Below are positions 11,637-24,105 of a stretch of 64,000 nucleotides of DNA, in pieces. Below the pieces are notes generated by a model. That model made no database searches. It had not been told where the DNA came from and was given only the letters and a program-made list of their open reading frames with translations. Location: contig JAEMBT020000008.1 in assembly GCA_018873245.2 (NCBI GenBank), forward strand, positions 13,937,172 to 14,001,171, read 5' to 3'. How positions within the stretch are numbered: the stretch's first letter is position 1; the number at the start of each line of letters is the position of its first letter. The position numbers and the translations under genes are program-made. This DNA is from Archegozetes longisetosus. Taxonomy: Eukaryota > Arthropoda > Arachnida > Sarcoptiformes > Trhypochthoniidae.

Positions 11637-12492
11637 ATGAATTACACAGAAGAGCAAAATAATGAATTGGAGGCTTTGGAAGCCATTTATTCAAATGAGT
11701 TAAATAGTATGCGATTAAATACATGTTTTCATATTAAATTTAAATTCATTATTAATCCTTATCTGCTACACACTTAGTTATATCTCGTAAACCTTTGCCG
11801 AAGTTCACGGTTTTAGTGAAGAGCGAACCGAATAGCAGCGAAAATGAGGAAAATTCAGATATCACTTGTATGAATTTAGTTCAAATAATTTACTGTTTGT
11901 ATTACTTAAATATAATCTAAACATATTTTCATTATCAGATGAAGTTTTATTGAGTTTTGAATTGCCTCAATCATATCCAGACGAATTACCACAAATAGAA
12001 ATCGAAGAATCCGTCAATTTAGATGATTGTGATGAACAACAACTAATTGAATTATTAGAGTCAAATGCCAAGGAAAGTGTTGGAACCGTTATGATCTTTA
12101 CATTAGTTACTGTTGCTATTGAATGGATTAATCAAATGAGTGATCAGAAGAAAAAAGAAATGAAAGAAGCCTTGGAAAGAAAGCGAAAAGAAGAGGAAGA
12201 GATAGAAATGAAAAAATTCGAAGGAACCAGAGTTACCGTCGAGTCATTTATGGCCTGGAAGTCCAAGTTTGACGCTGAAATGGCTCAACTTAATAAGAAT
12301 AAGTTAATCAAACAAGACCTCAATCGAAAATTGACTGGAAGAAAACTTTTTGAAACTAATAAAAATCTATTTGAATCTGATTTGCAATTTTTGGATGAAA
12401 TCACCAATGATGCCGACTTCGAAGACGTCAAAGTTGATGAGTCATTGTTTCAAGATGTAGATGATTTAGATTTAGATGATGACGATCGGTGA
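11637..12492 (+). CDS. RWDD1: RWD domain-containing protein 1 (DRG-binding, DFRP2)
   Basis: Partner and stabiliser of the translation-associated GTPase DRG2, the animal counterpart of yeast Gir2. Three exons, 11637-11706, 11778-11867 and 11939-12492, joined at phase 1, give 237 residues (human 243). Exon 1 encodes EEQNNELEALEAIYSNEL, the standard start of an RWD domain. Exon 3 has the YPDELP signature and the AKESVGTVMIFTLVTVA helix. After the RWD domain (about 7-115) come a charged coiled coil rich in K/E/R, the conserved VESFMAWKSKFDAEM segment, GRKLFET, and an acidic tail with VDESLFQDVDDLDLDDDD. Both introns are 71 bases. It converges with the SKA3-like gene. Confidence 0.93.
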
Positions 12493-12605
12493 TTAATGTT
12501 ACTCATGATTATTATTAGTTAATGTCAGAAATTCGATTATTAATTAATATAATTGTTATATAAAAAATCTTAATTAACTTTTAAAAACAGTTATTAATAT
12601 TAACA

Positions 12606-12611
12606 AATAAA
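12606..12611 (+). terminator. Poly(A) signal for RWDD1
   Basis: AATAAA about 115 bases after the RWDD1 stop. Confidence 0.6.
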
Positions 12612-12636
12612 AGTAATTTGATATAAAAAGAGACTA

Positions 12637-12642
12637 TTTATT
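12637..12642 (-). terminator. Poly(A) signal for the SKA3-like gene
   Basis: AATAAA on the minus strand about 105 bases past the SKA3-like stop. It sits next to the RWDD1 signal, so the two 3' ends abut or overlap slightly. Confidence 0.5.
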
Positions 12643-12745
12643 TCTAAAATAGAAAAATTACAGATTGTAGACGAACTGACGGATAAATATTATTTAATAT
12701 GTAAAAGCAATTACTTTAAAATATAAAAAGCTGTCGTTTTAAATA

Positions 12746-13978
12746 TCATTTTTTCATTAGCAGTTTGTTATGTAAACTGACATTAACTCGAGTTTGAGGC
12801 AGTGGAGGAGTTCCAGTGTTACCGATTGATTTCAAAAGTTTTGCTGATTTCATGCAATTAGTGGTAGGAATGGGCTGTTCGGGAGTTATCTTATCATTTT
12901 CAACACTTTGCAAAACTGGTTTTTGATTGTTTCTTATATTTTCATTTGTCTTGTTTTCTCTATTATTGTCCTCGATTCTAGAAATACCTTTTGGTCTTTT
13001 AGTCGTCAATCCAGGCGTGAACTCAACGGTTACGAAACTATCGGCACCATTCACTGATGTCGAAGAAGCGTTCGGTGGAGTTACGACGTTTGAACTGGAC
13101 TGAAAGTTAAGACCAGTTGTCAAGTAATTGAACCGACAGGTGGTCGTCGAGTCGTAAGTTGGTAAATCAGGAGTTTTATCAACAGCTTTATATTTATTAT
13201 TATTATCATTATTATTACTATTATTTTTATTGTTGAGCAACAGTTGCGGCACAAGAGTGTATCGACGAGTTATTCCGAAATCATACGGTTGTGGTGTTCG
13301 CCCCAAGTATTTATCTAATTTATTGTTCTTAGCTTTAGCCTCGTTTTCACTAATCTTCGGATCAGCTTCTGAGACATCGATATACTTGGCTGTTTCGGGA
13401 GTTCGGTGTTCACTTTGATTAGTTTTTTGCGTTATTTCATCAAACAATAGTTTAGAACTGATAGTGTTTTCCGAACTAAACGTTTCGATAACAGGTCTAT
13501 TGATTGAAACGATATCTAAATTGCTGGTCAACTGACTTTCAGCAGTAGGCTTGAGGTCATAGTCAGCGAAAGGCTTATATCCGTAGTTCTTAAGTCCAGA
13601 ATCGTTCTCCAAGTTTTTTAGCTGAGTCTTCATATTATTAATTTGATATTGAATATCATTTAAATTAACTGGTTGTCCTTTGATGGTGTTGTAAAGTGTA
13701 GTCACGTCAACCTAAACACAAACATAAATCAAATATATTCAAACACATTATAAACATATAAAATAGATGTAAAGTATATAAACAAATAGATAATTAATCA
13801 ATGAATTAATGTGAGAATAACTGACATAAAGTTGTCTCAAATCCCTATCGAAAAGTTTGGCTTCTCTCAAGTCATTAGGAGTCAATTCGTTGGAATCATT
13901 TTCCACCATTTGTTTTAATTGTTTCACTTCTGTCTCGATATTAGTAACTCCTTTTCGCAATTTGTCAAAGAACGACAT
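12746..13978 (-). CDS. SKA3: SKA3-like spindle and kinetochore-associated protein
   Basis: Likely subunit of the SKA complex, which couples kinetochores to depolymerising microtubules. Two exons, 13826-13978 and 12746-13711 (minus strand, phase 0), give 372 residues; human SKA3 has 412. The first 90 residues are heptad-rich with few breaks, as in the SKA core coiled coil. The features that led me to SKA3 are in order: NYGYKPF after the coil, RTPQPYDFGITRRYTLVPQ (from residue 189), and EFTPGLTTKRP (near 283), which resemble the S/TPQ.SDFGL..Y and CTPGLK motifs of vertebrate SKA3. At least seven S/T-P sites occur, including RTPQP, KTPDL, TPP and TPGL, suiting the CDK1 phosphorylation known for SKA3. 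An Asn-rich run (around 210-225) is low complexity. Divergence is high, so the assignment is probable rather than certain. Confidence 0.7.
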
Positions 13979-16640
13979 TTTATTATATTTAGATTTGAAT
14001 AAATAAATTAAGATTTGTTCAACAGTTTTGTTCAGTTATTTAAGCGCTTTTTCAGAAGCCAACTATTGGTTGCCTATGTTTTCTGCTTTGAGAGGAGCGC
14101 CAAATTTAAGTTCAGTTAACTTTTATTTTGTTGTACAGTTTGTACTAGTATTTGAATCGTTACTTAATAATACTTGCAATTTATTGCGTTTTCGATAAAT
14201 TTGCTTTTATTGTTGCAAATTATTCAATCTTTTACATATAAGTCTCTCTCAAATAAGGTCTAATTATAAAATATAAGTTAGACAATTGTAAAGTCAAATT
14301 GTAATCTAATCCCAAACACGAAGTTTCAAAAGTTTTCAACTAAATCAGTATTTTGGTTATTGAAAACATCTTAAGAGAATCAGAACAAAAATCAGATCAA
14401 ACCGTGAACTTAAGCCAGAATATAAAATTTGCGGAGTAATCGTGGAGCATTAATTGATATATAGTTATTAGCAAATATGATTAGTCTTATATAAGATTAC
14501 GAAATAGTTATGAGTGAGAGAATGAATGAGCATGAATAACTTGATTTAAACAATAGTTGGTTTATTGTGTTTACTATCACAATTGAAGTAATTCTCTTTA
14601 TTAGCTTATCTTGTAATTGAAAAGTAAACTTATTTTTCCGCTATATAACTGTTGAGTATTACTTATTTAATTGAATATTGCATGTTATCACATAATGTAT
14701 TCTGATATAATTGTTAATGATTTCTTATATTGGTATTAAAGTCTTTCAGGTATTGGTATCTTATGAGAGGCATAAAACCACTAAGTCTTATGATAGCTTT
14801 TCTTTTATCGCATCATTTTGTCAATACAACTCAAACTCTTATCTAATACTCTTATCTAATTGACAATAGTTTCAATTGGACTTTGTTCGTCAACTTTTAA
14901 AAACCAATATATTGTAACTTTGACCACTCCTAGCAATACAAAACCTCATTTCTATTTTAGAAAATCAATAAATTCTTTCAGTAACTTTTCATTTGTATAG
15001 TATTATCATTAAGATAGCAATCGATCAATAAATAGAATGAATAAAAAAAATTTCAATATTGAAAAGCACGCATTAGAAGAAAGGAACTAAAAAAAGTGGT
15101 TCAACGAATGATTGAAAGAAGAAATAATTGTTGGGAGATATTTTTAAAGAGCTAAAACATAGAATCTCAATGAATTAATGAGCAGCAACAGAAGGATTAT
15201 TAGACATTGTTATAAAGTAGTCTGAAAGAGGATTGAGGAGCAAAATTTGAAGAGACACTACGTTTGTTAATTATAAACTAGAGCTCAAACTTGATTGAAA
15301 GGGTTTTGACATATTCAAATGTTAATCCTTTTTTCGTTCAATATTACTTGAACTTATGATCCTCATAACCTCTTTAAGCGTAAAAAAACATATTACGCTA
15401 TGCTTTATCTCTTCAACACTTTTATTACAGTTTTTATGTTTTTAAAACCCGTAGTTTTACACATCTTGAAAATACTTTTGTTTGAAAAATAAAAATACAT
15501 ATATAAAAATACAAATGCTAATATAAAAAACATATATTCAACAGAAGTTTGTTTAATGAGGTAAGATTATGGAATGAAAACTGAAACGACAATTAAATAA
15601 AACAGATATATCTTAATCCTGACTGATTTCCGTAAAGAACAGTGATAAAAAGCTTGCTTCAAGCATTATTGAATATAGCTCAAATCGATATATAGTCAGT
15701 GCAATAAACAAAGTTCTTAAAAGTAGCCAAAATATTGACCAAATGTTATGCAAATTGCACACGATTCCCAATCAATTAAAATGGGTTTGAGTTTTTAAAA
15801 GAGTTATTTATTTAGCTAAAAGGCAGTGACTTAGTAAGAGTTAATAAACCTTAAAAGTTTTTTGCCTTAATTCCTTATGCAAAGGAAATAAAAAAATATT
15901 TGATAATAGTTTACAAACTAGAATTTCATAGAGTATTAAATCTGTTTTGATGTTAAAATCATCGAATATCGGATAAGAGCTAATATATTTTAATTCGAGA
16001 ACTATTTTTAAATTAAGTAATGGTTTTCCCAAAATATAAATTATATATTTTCTATACCACTGACCGACTATGAAGTGCAGTGTAGGGCAAAGAATGAATG
16101 CAATCGTTCAAAAGTCAATATACCCTAAGCAAAAAATTTAGATTCGCTCGTGATCTAGACGTTTGCATATAAATAGCTAAATATAACTAATGTCACAGTC
16201 ATTAGTGTCGTTTACTTAATATTCACTTATTTAATATTTGGTTAGTTTTCGCTGTTTTATGGCTAATTTGAAAAATGTTATCAAACGCTTGATCGAAAAC
16301 AATATTTTGATGCAAAGTCTGAACTACTGGAACAATAATACAATCTAGAGATTAAGATCTGACCTTAAAGTAGGGCGCTTCTAAAAACTTTTGGTCTTAA
16401 CGCTGGGTATATCTTATTATAAGTTCAAATTAGTGGAAGATATAGAGAGAGGAATATATAGAAAAACTGGTCACTAAAATGCAATATTTAGCTTGAGTTT
16501 AACGCAGTATTTAGTTTGAGTTTAGTGCGTAAGTCTCAAAAAGAAGTTTATGTAATCACGTATGCAATCAAGTTAATACGGATATAACTGCACTGTAGGC
16601 GCACATTAAGTTGTTTTCGAAAAAATCAAACAAAAAACCA
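13979..16640. other. Intergenic region between SKA3-like and KLF genes
   Basis: The flanking genes diverge. Apart from the promoter motifs next to the SKA3-like gene, I see only AT-rich sequence with short A-runs and no convincing open frame. Confidence 0.5.
14063..14104 (-). promoter_or_regulatory. CCAAT box and E2F-type site upstream of SKA3-like gene
   Basis: Read on the minus strand, TTTGGCGC at 14097-14104 is a perfect match to the E2F core, and CCAAT at 14065-14069 follows about 30 bases closer to the gene. Both lie 85-130 bases upstream of the ATG. The E2F/CCAAT pairing is usual in cell-cycle promoters and supports a mitotic role for the gene. Confidence 0.55.
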
Positions 16641-16693
16641 ATGCGTGTCACAAGCAGAACAGCTTATGATGTCATAGATGATGCAAAAAGGAG
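16641..16693 (+). other. Candidate first coding exon of the KLF gene
   Basis: An ATG opens a frame reading MRVTSRTAYDVIDDAKR and ends at a GTATGAG donor in phase 2. The acceptor CATTTCAG ending at 17283 restores the KLF reading frame exactly (AG+T gives Ser, then SSLETTPN). Base composition is less AT-rich than its surroundings. Joining it would give a 369-residue KLF. This is frame logic only, with no homology support. Confidence 0.38.
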
Positions 16694-17308
16694 GTATGAG
16701 TTTCTCGTTGGTGTTTCTCAGAACCCCCATAGACTTGAATGGTAGGTCATGCCATGCCTTACTTACGTTTGAAGTTGCGCTTTAGTGAAACCACACTTAT
16801 TGCTAAGGCTTGCCTATCAATACAGACTGAAATAGTCTCTCAAGTTATAGTGTATGAAATACGGAAACACTCCATACGACTTATGCCAGACTCAGTGCTG
16901 CAGTGCTTTCGTTCAATTTATACCAAACTGTTCCGTGCTTTCGTACAACTTATACTAAATTCAGTTTAGTGCTCATAGGTTTACAGCTCTTATATTCTCT
17001 TTTTTATGTGATAATACTTTATAACTAACAGCTGGAGAAATGTTTTGCAACAGTCAACTATCAAAGATTGCGATAAAAAGTGATGCTTTTATTTTTCGTA
17101 CTTATTGAAAAAGTTTTCTGGTTAGAAGTTCAGTTCAAATACTATTGCGTGCGATAACTATAAGTATAACTTAATTGATTATACAGAGAAAGATAGGTGT
17201 GTCTCGACTATAACACAAGGAATTAACGTCTATCTTTTATCATTATTATTGTTTTTGAGACAACCAAACCAAAGCCATTTCAGTTCTTCTCTCGAAACTA
17301 CTCCAAAT

Positions 17309-20300
17309 ATGATCGACAACACTATAGAAGTTGATCCGGACATGAACTTAGCAGCTCTTAGTCTGATAGCAATGTCTAACAGCAAGACATCTTCCTATCG
17401 ACGCATATGTTCTTCATTGGGATCTCATTGCGAAAGTCCAACAGAAAGTAGCAGCAACACGAGTGTCTTCACAGATGACGTTCCAGTGGATCTAAGCCGT
17501 CGGACAGTGGATGAGCAAAGAATATCACCAGTTCAGTCGCCAAGTTGTTCATATTCATCTGGAGGATACATAAGTCCGTCATTAAGCGAATCTCAGTTCA
17601 AGATCGCTCGAATCCTAACAGACTTGAATCGTATACAACAAGATCCAGTACCGAACATCATAGATTTAGTACATGATGCCCATATCAGTCCAACGCTGTC
17701 ACTAAAGTTTAAGAAATACTCTATAGTAGACGATACAAGCGTTAGTACAATAAGTGGTAGTAATAACAATAAAACAATCCAAGGACGAGGTCGTAAGAGG
17801 AAAGCGGTCTCAATGACGCTCAACCAACCTATTATTAAATCATATGGTGTCACCACATATCTTAGTCAAACTCATACCACTGATGAAGCTTTAATCAAGA
17901 AAATTCATCGATGCAGCTTCAATGGATGCGACAAAGTTTATGGCAAGAGTTCGCATCTGAAGGCTCATTTAAGAACTCATACGGGTAAGAGTGAACATTT
18001 ATGCTAACTTAACAACTGTTAAGTCAAGTTAGGGTCTGTTCAGTCGGAAACTGTTATGTTAGGAACTGTTAAATCAAGTTAACAACTGCTAAGTCAAGTG
18101 AACAACTGTTGTGTGAATTTAACGAAAAATAGTTAGACTATAGATATTTGAAGCTCTATTTAATAAGAGTTGTGTAGAATAGTGTTCAACTGTTTAATTG
18201 TCACACGCGTATATGTTCTCATTTCCTGTATCAAAGTTTAGGCAAAACTAGAAAAATAAGTTTATAAAACTAATATAAAAGAAACTCAATCGACTCTGCT
18301 ATATACAGGAAAAGGTATCTTAGTTTTTGTCGCACTTATTAAAGCTAAATATTATCACGCTCTAACTTATCGGTAAATTAACTTTCTATTAATGCTGACT
18401 TTAAGTGTAATTTGTGTGTATGTGCACACATGATGTGAGATATGAAATGTTTTAGCACTAGTTTGTGGACCAAGTGGTTTAGCAAAAGTGATCCTTGATA
18501 TGTTACATATCTCTACTATACTATTTCTACTATACTGTCTCTACTACAATATCTCTACCATTCTATCTCTACCATTCTATCTCCACCACTCTATCTCTAG
18601 TGAAAAAGGTTGAACGCTTGCCAACGCCTACCCGTTCGCAAGCTAAATACATGTTCACCTACGGCTAAACTGGGAGAATATCAAACAGCTGTTTGCCTTG
18701 GCTTTAGAAGAGGGAACAGGCTCTAAGCTTTCTACTTTTGACCCAACCAGACTTTTCTAGTTTGTATTCTCTATTGTGATATTATTAAATTTTTCAGACC
18801 ATAAGTATAAGTAGAACTGCTAACAAACCGATCGCAGCTGCTTCTCATATCCGGCCGCCAGGACTTAGCTTTTATTCACTTCTCTACCTGTGCTCTCATC
18901 GGTTGACATAATATTTGAGAGTAAAATACTGCAGTTGTATTGTTATATTGAGCCACACGTCTCCTTCCATCCATAACTCATCCATTTCGATCTTTGTTTA
19001 CCAATACTAGACATGATATACCTATGATTGTTATGTTCATTTAAATATGACTTCACCACTATCTGCTGTAATATGATTTTGAACTTATATGAAATTGACT
19101 CGTAAATATATATATTATTCATGCTTTAAAGATATGGCTGAGAATCATTTATGAATACATGGCTTTTAATGAGCTAAATTTAAAGTAAAAACCCAAAACT
19201 TAATGCATTGTTGCACATATTTGCAAACTTACTATACATTAATTACCTTATTGTAAAGCTTACTAAACTTTCCTGCTCTTAATTTGAATGTTAGAAAAAT
19301 ATTGAACAAAGTATTATTTTGCATTATAACAGTTTCAATTAATGAAATGATCGTTCACATTGAAAATTGAGGGTCGAAAGTTTGTCCTTTAGTTATATTG
19401 GTGTTTTATTCATATAGCTAAGTTGTGTCTCTCCTCAAGGATATTTGGGAGGATTCATAAAATCTAGTACTTAATGATTCTCCTTAGTTATTGCGTCAGT
19501 TCGATTGCATAAAAACTGGTAGATTTGAAAAAAAGCAGCACAACACCAGCACAAGACCAGCACAAGTCCTGCTTTATCTGCTATATTGAAAACTCATTTT
19601 TTCTCCTCAAATACTAATAAAACACTTAAGTAATTCCTGGATCTGCTTTAGACCCAATTCTAGACTCAATTGAAACGTGTAAAGTTTATAGTGATATCTT
19701 TGGTTGGTTGGCTTGTTTTTGGATGTTTGGGGGCGTAGGATATTGTCTTTGAAAACATGGCCACTGGTTATGCTTGACCTACTAAACTATTCATTCAGTT
19801 TATTTTGACATTGCCTTTAATGCATAATAATATAAATACATAACAGTATAACAGCGTAACAGCATAACTATATAACTATATAACTACATAACACTGCTCT
19901 TAATAACAATATAATATTCATATCTAAGCCTCATTAGTTTGTCTCTGATTTTCTTCTCTAAATTGTGCTTTATTTCTAACATAAGTATTAATTTTGTTTT
20001 TGAAATATTATATTTTAGTCAAACTAAAAATTAACCATATTATCCTTGGATGATCTCGATTGTTTATGACACGTTTGACACAGGGGTGGGGCTCATTACC
20101 CTTAAGCAGTTTTGCAAGCCTTGCGTAACTGATTTTCTGGCAAAAGTTAAAAAGAAATAACAGAAATAGAGAATTCTAGTGAAACTAGTAATCATAATCA
20201 TATGTATGTGCCAGTTGGTTGCATTTGTCCATTCGAGGTTATAAATAGTAGTCATGTGTTTTTTATACCTGATTGTTTTTCACTTTGGCTTCAATTGATT

Positions 20301-22026
20301 TATGGTTTAATACTGTGGAAAATTAATACAGGAAAAAACCTAGCAAATTTTGCTCAAAGGGTTAATAAACATTAAAAAAAATATTGCTGATAAACCAGGT
20401 TATATCTTAAATAAATACACTCCAATTCAACCTTATATTTCAAAATACTACTCACTTATACTTTTATCTCTAAATCGGCGAATGGCTCGAACTTTTTTAG
20501 TTGCAAATCGTTCAGTCTTCAAGTTGTTTATTGAAGCTTTTTTCGTTTTTTTCAGTACTGTCATAAATGTTTGGTTATTTGTAAAGTTCCGATAACTTTA
20601 AATATTAGTCGAGAGAAATACATTGACGGCAATGAGTACCTGCTATGGTTATTTAATAGCTAATTTATGTTCTTTTGTCTCAAAATTATACTCAAATCTC
20701 AATCAATTTGACAAATGATTAAAAGTTAAAGTAAATGAAAAAAATGCATTTGAATGCTTATCAGAAAAGAATTATCAGTCATTTGCAAAGGTATTATTTG
20801 TAAATGTGAAAGTTTAGTTTTTCTAAATTCTCTTTTTATTCCATTTAAATTATGAAAGTATTCTCAATAACCGCTTTAATAATAACTGCTTAGAAAAGCT
20901 GACTTAACCTAAAGCTACTAACCAAGCTTTAAGCAGTGGAACACTTCCTCAGTCACTGTGATTCAATTTAGATATGGTTAGTCATAAAACTGATGCAATC
21001 GTATGGCTTAAAGGGCGAACAAAGTTTCAGCTCAAATTGGCTCAAATAAAATCGAAATCTGCAAATTAACATTTTATACTTGTGCAAAATATTCATTTGA
21101 TATCTTAATGTTTAAGATAAAAATGTGATTTCAGCTTAAATTGATGTTGATAAAAATGCAAAATCAATCATAGTGTGAGTTTTTATACACCGCATAACTC
21201 GCATATTAGAGCATTGCAAATATTTGGCACTTCTCATGTCTTAATTTAGACTAACCTATAACTAAGTTTCAGCTTATACTATAGCCTCGCGATCTTTACA
21301 TTACATTCTACAGTGAATTCTTTGTCTTCGCTAAATTCTTACCCAGTTTCAAGTTTGTTAAGAAGTAGATGTTTTGTTATTCTTTTATAAATCCTATAAT
21401 TTTCTTAGAAATCCTATCATCTGATTACAAATGCCATCATCTTCTTACAAATCCTTTTCTTACAAATGTCATACATTAAGGCACTGGATTTGTCCTAAAG
21501 ACTTTAAACAAGAGCTGACACGAAACCTGACAGAAAGCAACTAAAATGCATTTTTATTTCCGTATATGCATTGTTGTGTGTGAAACCAATGTTCAGAATA
21601 TCTGAATCCTATTGAGATAATTGGTTGACTTAAACAATTGTATAATAGATTTGTATTAATTTTGGTACAGGTGAACGACCATTCGCCTGCAGTTGGCATA
21701 ACTGCGGCAAACGATTCGCGCGATCGGATGAATTAGCGCGTCATTACCGAACTCATACAGGAGAGAAGAACTTTGTTTGTCCATACTGTGAGAAACGATT
21801 CATGAGAAGTGATCACTTAACGAAACACGCAAAAAGACATCCCGAATTCCGTCCAGACGCACTGAGTCGGAAGAACCAACATTCGCAACAGAAACGGGCC
21901 GTGAACGAGACATATGTTGTGTCATCTTCATTTGGAGCTGACGTAAGTTCAGAAAGTGAAGAAGTAAATAAGCAAATGGAGCAAGAGACTAATCTGGATT
22001 GTTATTCTATACCTCACAAAGCCTAA
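17309..22026 (+). CDS. Kruppel-like transcription factor, KLF9/13/14/16 type
   Basis: DNA-binding repressor or activator of GC/CACCC boxes. Exons 17309-17984 and 21671-22026 (phase 1, GTAAGAG donor, GGTACAG acceptor) encode 343 residues from the first in-exon ATG. Three C2H2 fingers start near residues 200, 230 and 260; [38 protein letters not shown] and [15 protein letters not shown] match the BTEB (KLF9/13) group more closely than KLF10/11. The intron lies at the finger 1/2 linker (HTG|ERP). Near the N-terminus, [11 protein letters not shown] resembles the SIN3-interaction helix of this group. PVDLS at residues 59-63 is a CtBP-binding motif, better known from KLF3/8/12. GRGRKRK before the fingers is a probable nuclear signal. 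An upstream first exon is possible (16641-16693). Confidence 0.9.
17985..21670 (+). other. Large intron of the KLF gene
   Basis: 3686 bases, far larger than most introns here. It begins with imperfect copies of an AACTGTTAAGTCAAGTTA-like unit (18005-18115), followed by a CTCTACCATTCTAT tandem run (about 18520-18600). A short run of CACAACACCAGCACAAGACC type lies near 19545. An open frame of 81 codons (20350-20595) shows no similarity to anything I recognise. I see no exon-like sequence. Confidence 0.6.
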
Positions 22027-22089
22027 TATATTAAATTTTAGATATAGTTTTTAGAAATAGTTTTTACCAATTATTCAAATACTGATTTT

Positions 22090-22095
22090 AATAAA
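22090..22095 (+). terminator. Poly(A) signal for the KLF gene
   Basis: AATAAA 64 bases after the KLF stop codon. Confidence 0.5.
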
Positions 22096-22380
22096 TGCAA
22101 ATGATTCCATATATTAAAAATTCTCATTTTAATACCTTATAATTGTATAGATGGTTGAAATTTGAAAATATTGTGCCTTTCATACTATAGATAAGTGATT
22201 CTAAACTATTCAGATTGAAAACTATCGAAATGCCAAACTTTTACTCATTGTTTTTAACGACATAAATCCAACTGAATTATTGTAATATAATTATCTTATT
22301 AATCCCTAGTTTCAATTTTAGATTTTTCAATTTGTTAAACACTCACCTCAATTTAAAATAATAATTAGTATTTTAATTTT

Positions 22381-22496
22381 ATTATTAAATCAATTACGTC
22401 CAAAATTTCATTATTAAATCAATTACGTCCAAAATTCCATTATTAAATCAATTACGTCTAAAATTCTATTATTAAATCAATTACGTCCAATTTGCG
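22381..22496. repeat. 29-bp minisatellite, four copies
   Basis: Four head-to-tail copies of ATTATTAAATCAATTACGTC plus CAAAATT(T/C)(C/T); the last copy is truncated. Copies differ by one or two bases. There are no spacers, so this is not CRISPR-like. It lies about 350 bases past the KLF stop. Confidence 0.9.
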
Positions 22497-24105
22497 GATC
22501 AAACTATTTTCTTTTATTCATTCTGAACTTAATCATTGCTAGTCTTAGTTTGGATCAGTTCTGGTTGGTTACATAAAATTATTACAAAGCTGACTTTGAA
22601 TTGAATTTACTAAAGTAATGAACTTTGGATTTGGTTAATTAAATACGAATGTAAACGGATGCAACTGATAAAAGCAAAACAGAACTTATTATCTACTTTC
22701 CTATTCTTAATTTATTTACTTATAAACGTGTGAGATTCTTTCAACCGCAAACACTATGTTTCAATGATTTCAAACGATTTTTGTGTAATTTAGTTAATGG
22801 CAACAACTTATTTCGTTTTGAATTTATGTGTTAAATGTAATTAAATGCAAAATAGAAACAAATTATTAAACATTGATAAAGCAATAAATCTATACACCGG
22901 ATATATATCGAGTATACAAAGATATACACCAGGCATAGGCCAGACCAGGTATACACCGGGATATTAAAGCTTTTGGCTTAAATGCAACTTTTATATTCAC
23001 TAATGTTTCACAGGGCTTACATTGACTGATGCTTACAATCATTTTTAGAGTTAACCACCAGTCTTATTTTGTTAATCTTTATCTAAGCAAATTCATTTCA
23101 TTTGCTTAATACGATTAACGCTTTTTTCATTCTTTAAGCAATTTTCACTTTTTTTACTCATGTAAACAAATTAACGATTTATGAAGGAATCTAATGCCAT
23201 TTGATTCTTGTAATTGATTTCTACAAAAAGACTTGAATACATTATTTTACAATTGAGTTATAAATAATAACTTATCTTACACATATATTTGAGGCACAAC
23301 ATTGTCTTATTATTAACATTCTGAGCAAATTAACAAAACTCGTTTCTGGTACTTTTTCGATCAAACTACTCTGCCAAAGCATCTTAATTCAGTTCTAACA
23401 TCTCAATCCCTTCCCATCTTAACAAGATTTCATATTAGAAAATTCAAGTCTTTGATGGAAATGACGGACTTCCGAAACTACGGTTTGATGCAAGTTTGGA
23501 GCTGTGGACTTGTTGATGAACTATTCATTCGAAACAAGTCTTCTCCTACTGAAGTATTTGGCTTTGGCAGAGCTCTCTCTTACGAAGGGATCCTTTTATA
23601 TAACTGTCTTATTCATGTTTCAAACAATACTTTGCTATTTACTGCAACTTTCAATACAAACAGGAATTCATTTTGACTCAATTATGTAAAACTATAGGAT
23701 TTGATAGAAATTAAGCTAATTTCTAAGCAGTAGAAGAAAATAATGAATTTTGCGTTTGCTCGATTGCTAAACAATTAGCATAACTGATTGGATAATCTAC
23801 TAAAATCAGTTAGTTTTGAAAAGTTTCAAATGAAAGAGTTGAAAATGTGTGTGAGGCACCAGTAAATTATTGGATCAGTAAATGAAATAAACAGTTATGC
23901 CTCGATTGCTGCTTATAATAGCTATTATATAAATAAGTTGCCCCTCAACTCACTCAACCATCAATAACTTTCTATTAGAGCTAACTTATTGTTGTATTTG
24001 GTCATTAATGGTATAAATTAACAATCTCATAAAACAATCACAAAAGACAAGATGAACATAGTTGGCTGTCATGTTTTACCACCGAAACTGGAAGTTAATT
24101 AAAGT
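22497..24105. other. Intergenic stretch between KLF and the SLC6 gene
   Basis: AT-rich, with a cluster of imperfect TATACACC(G/A)GG repeats at about 22893-22970. Around 23440-23690 the sequence is less AT-rich, and all three plus frames stay open for 20-75 codons, but none reads like a known protein. It may be a non-coding transcript or a decayed exon. Confidence 0.4.

Noticed and set aside
22381-22496. CRISPR-like array
   Set aside because: The 29-bp units are contiguous with no spacers, and the genome is eukaryotic.
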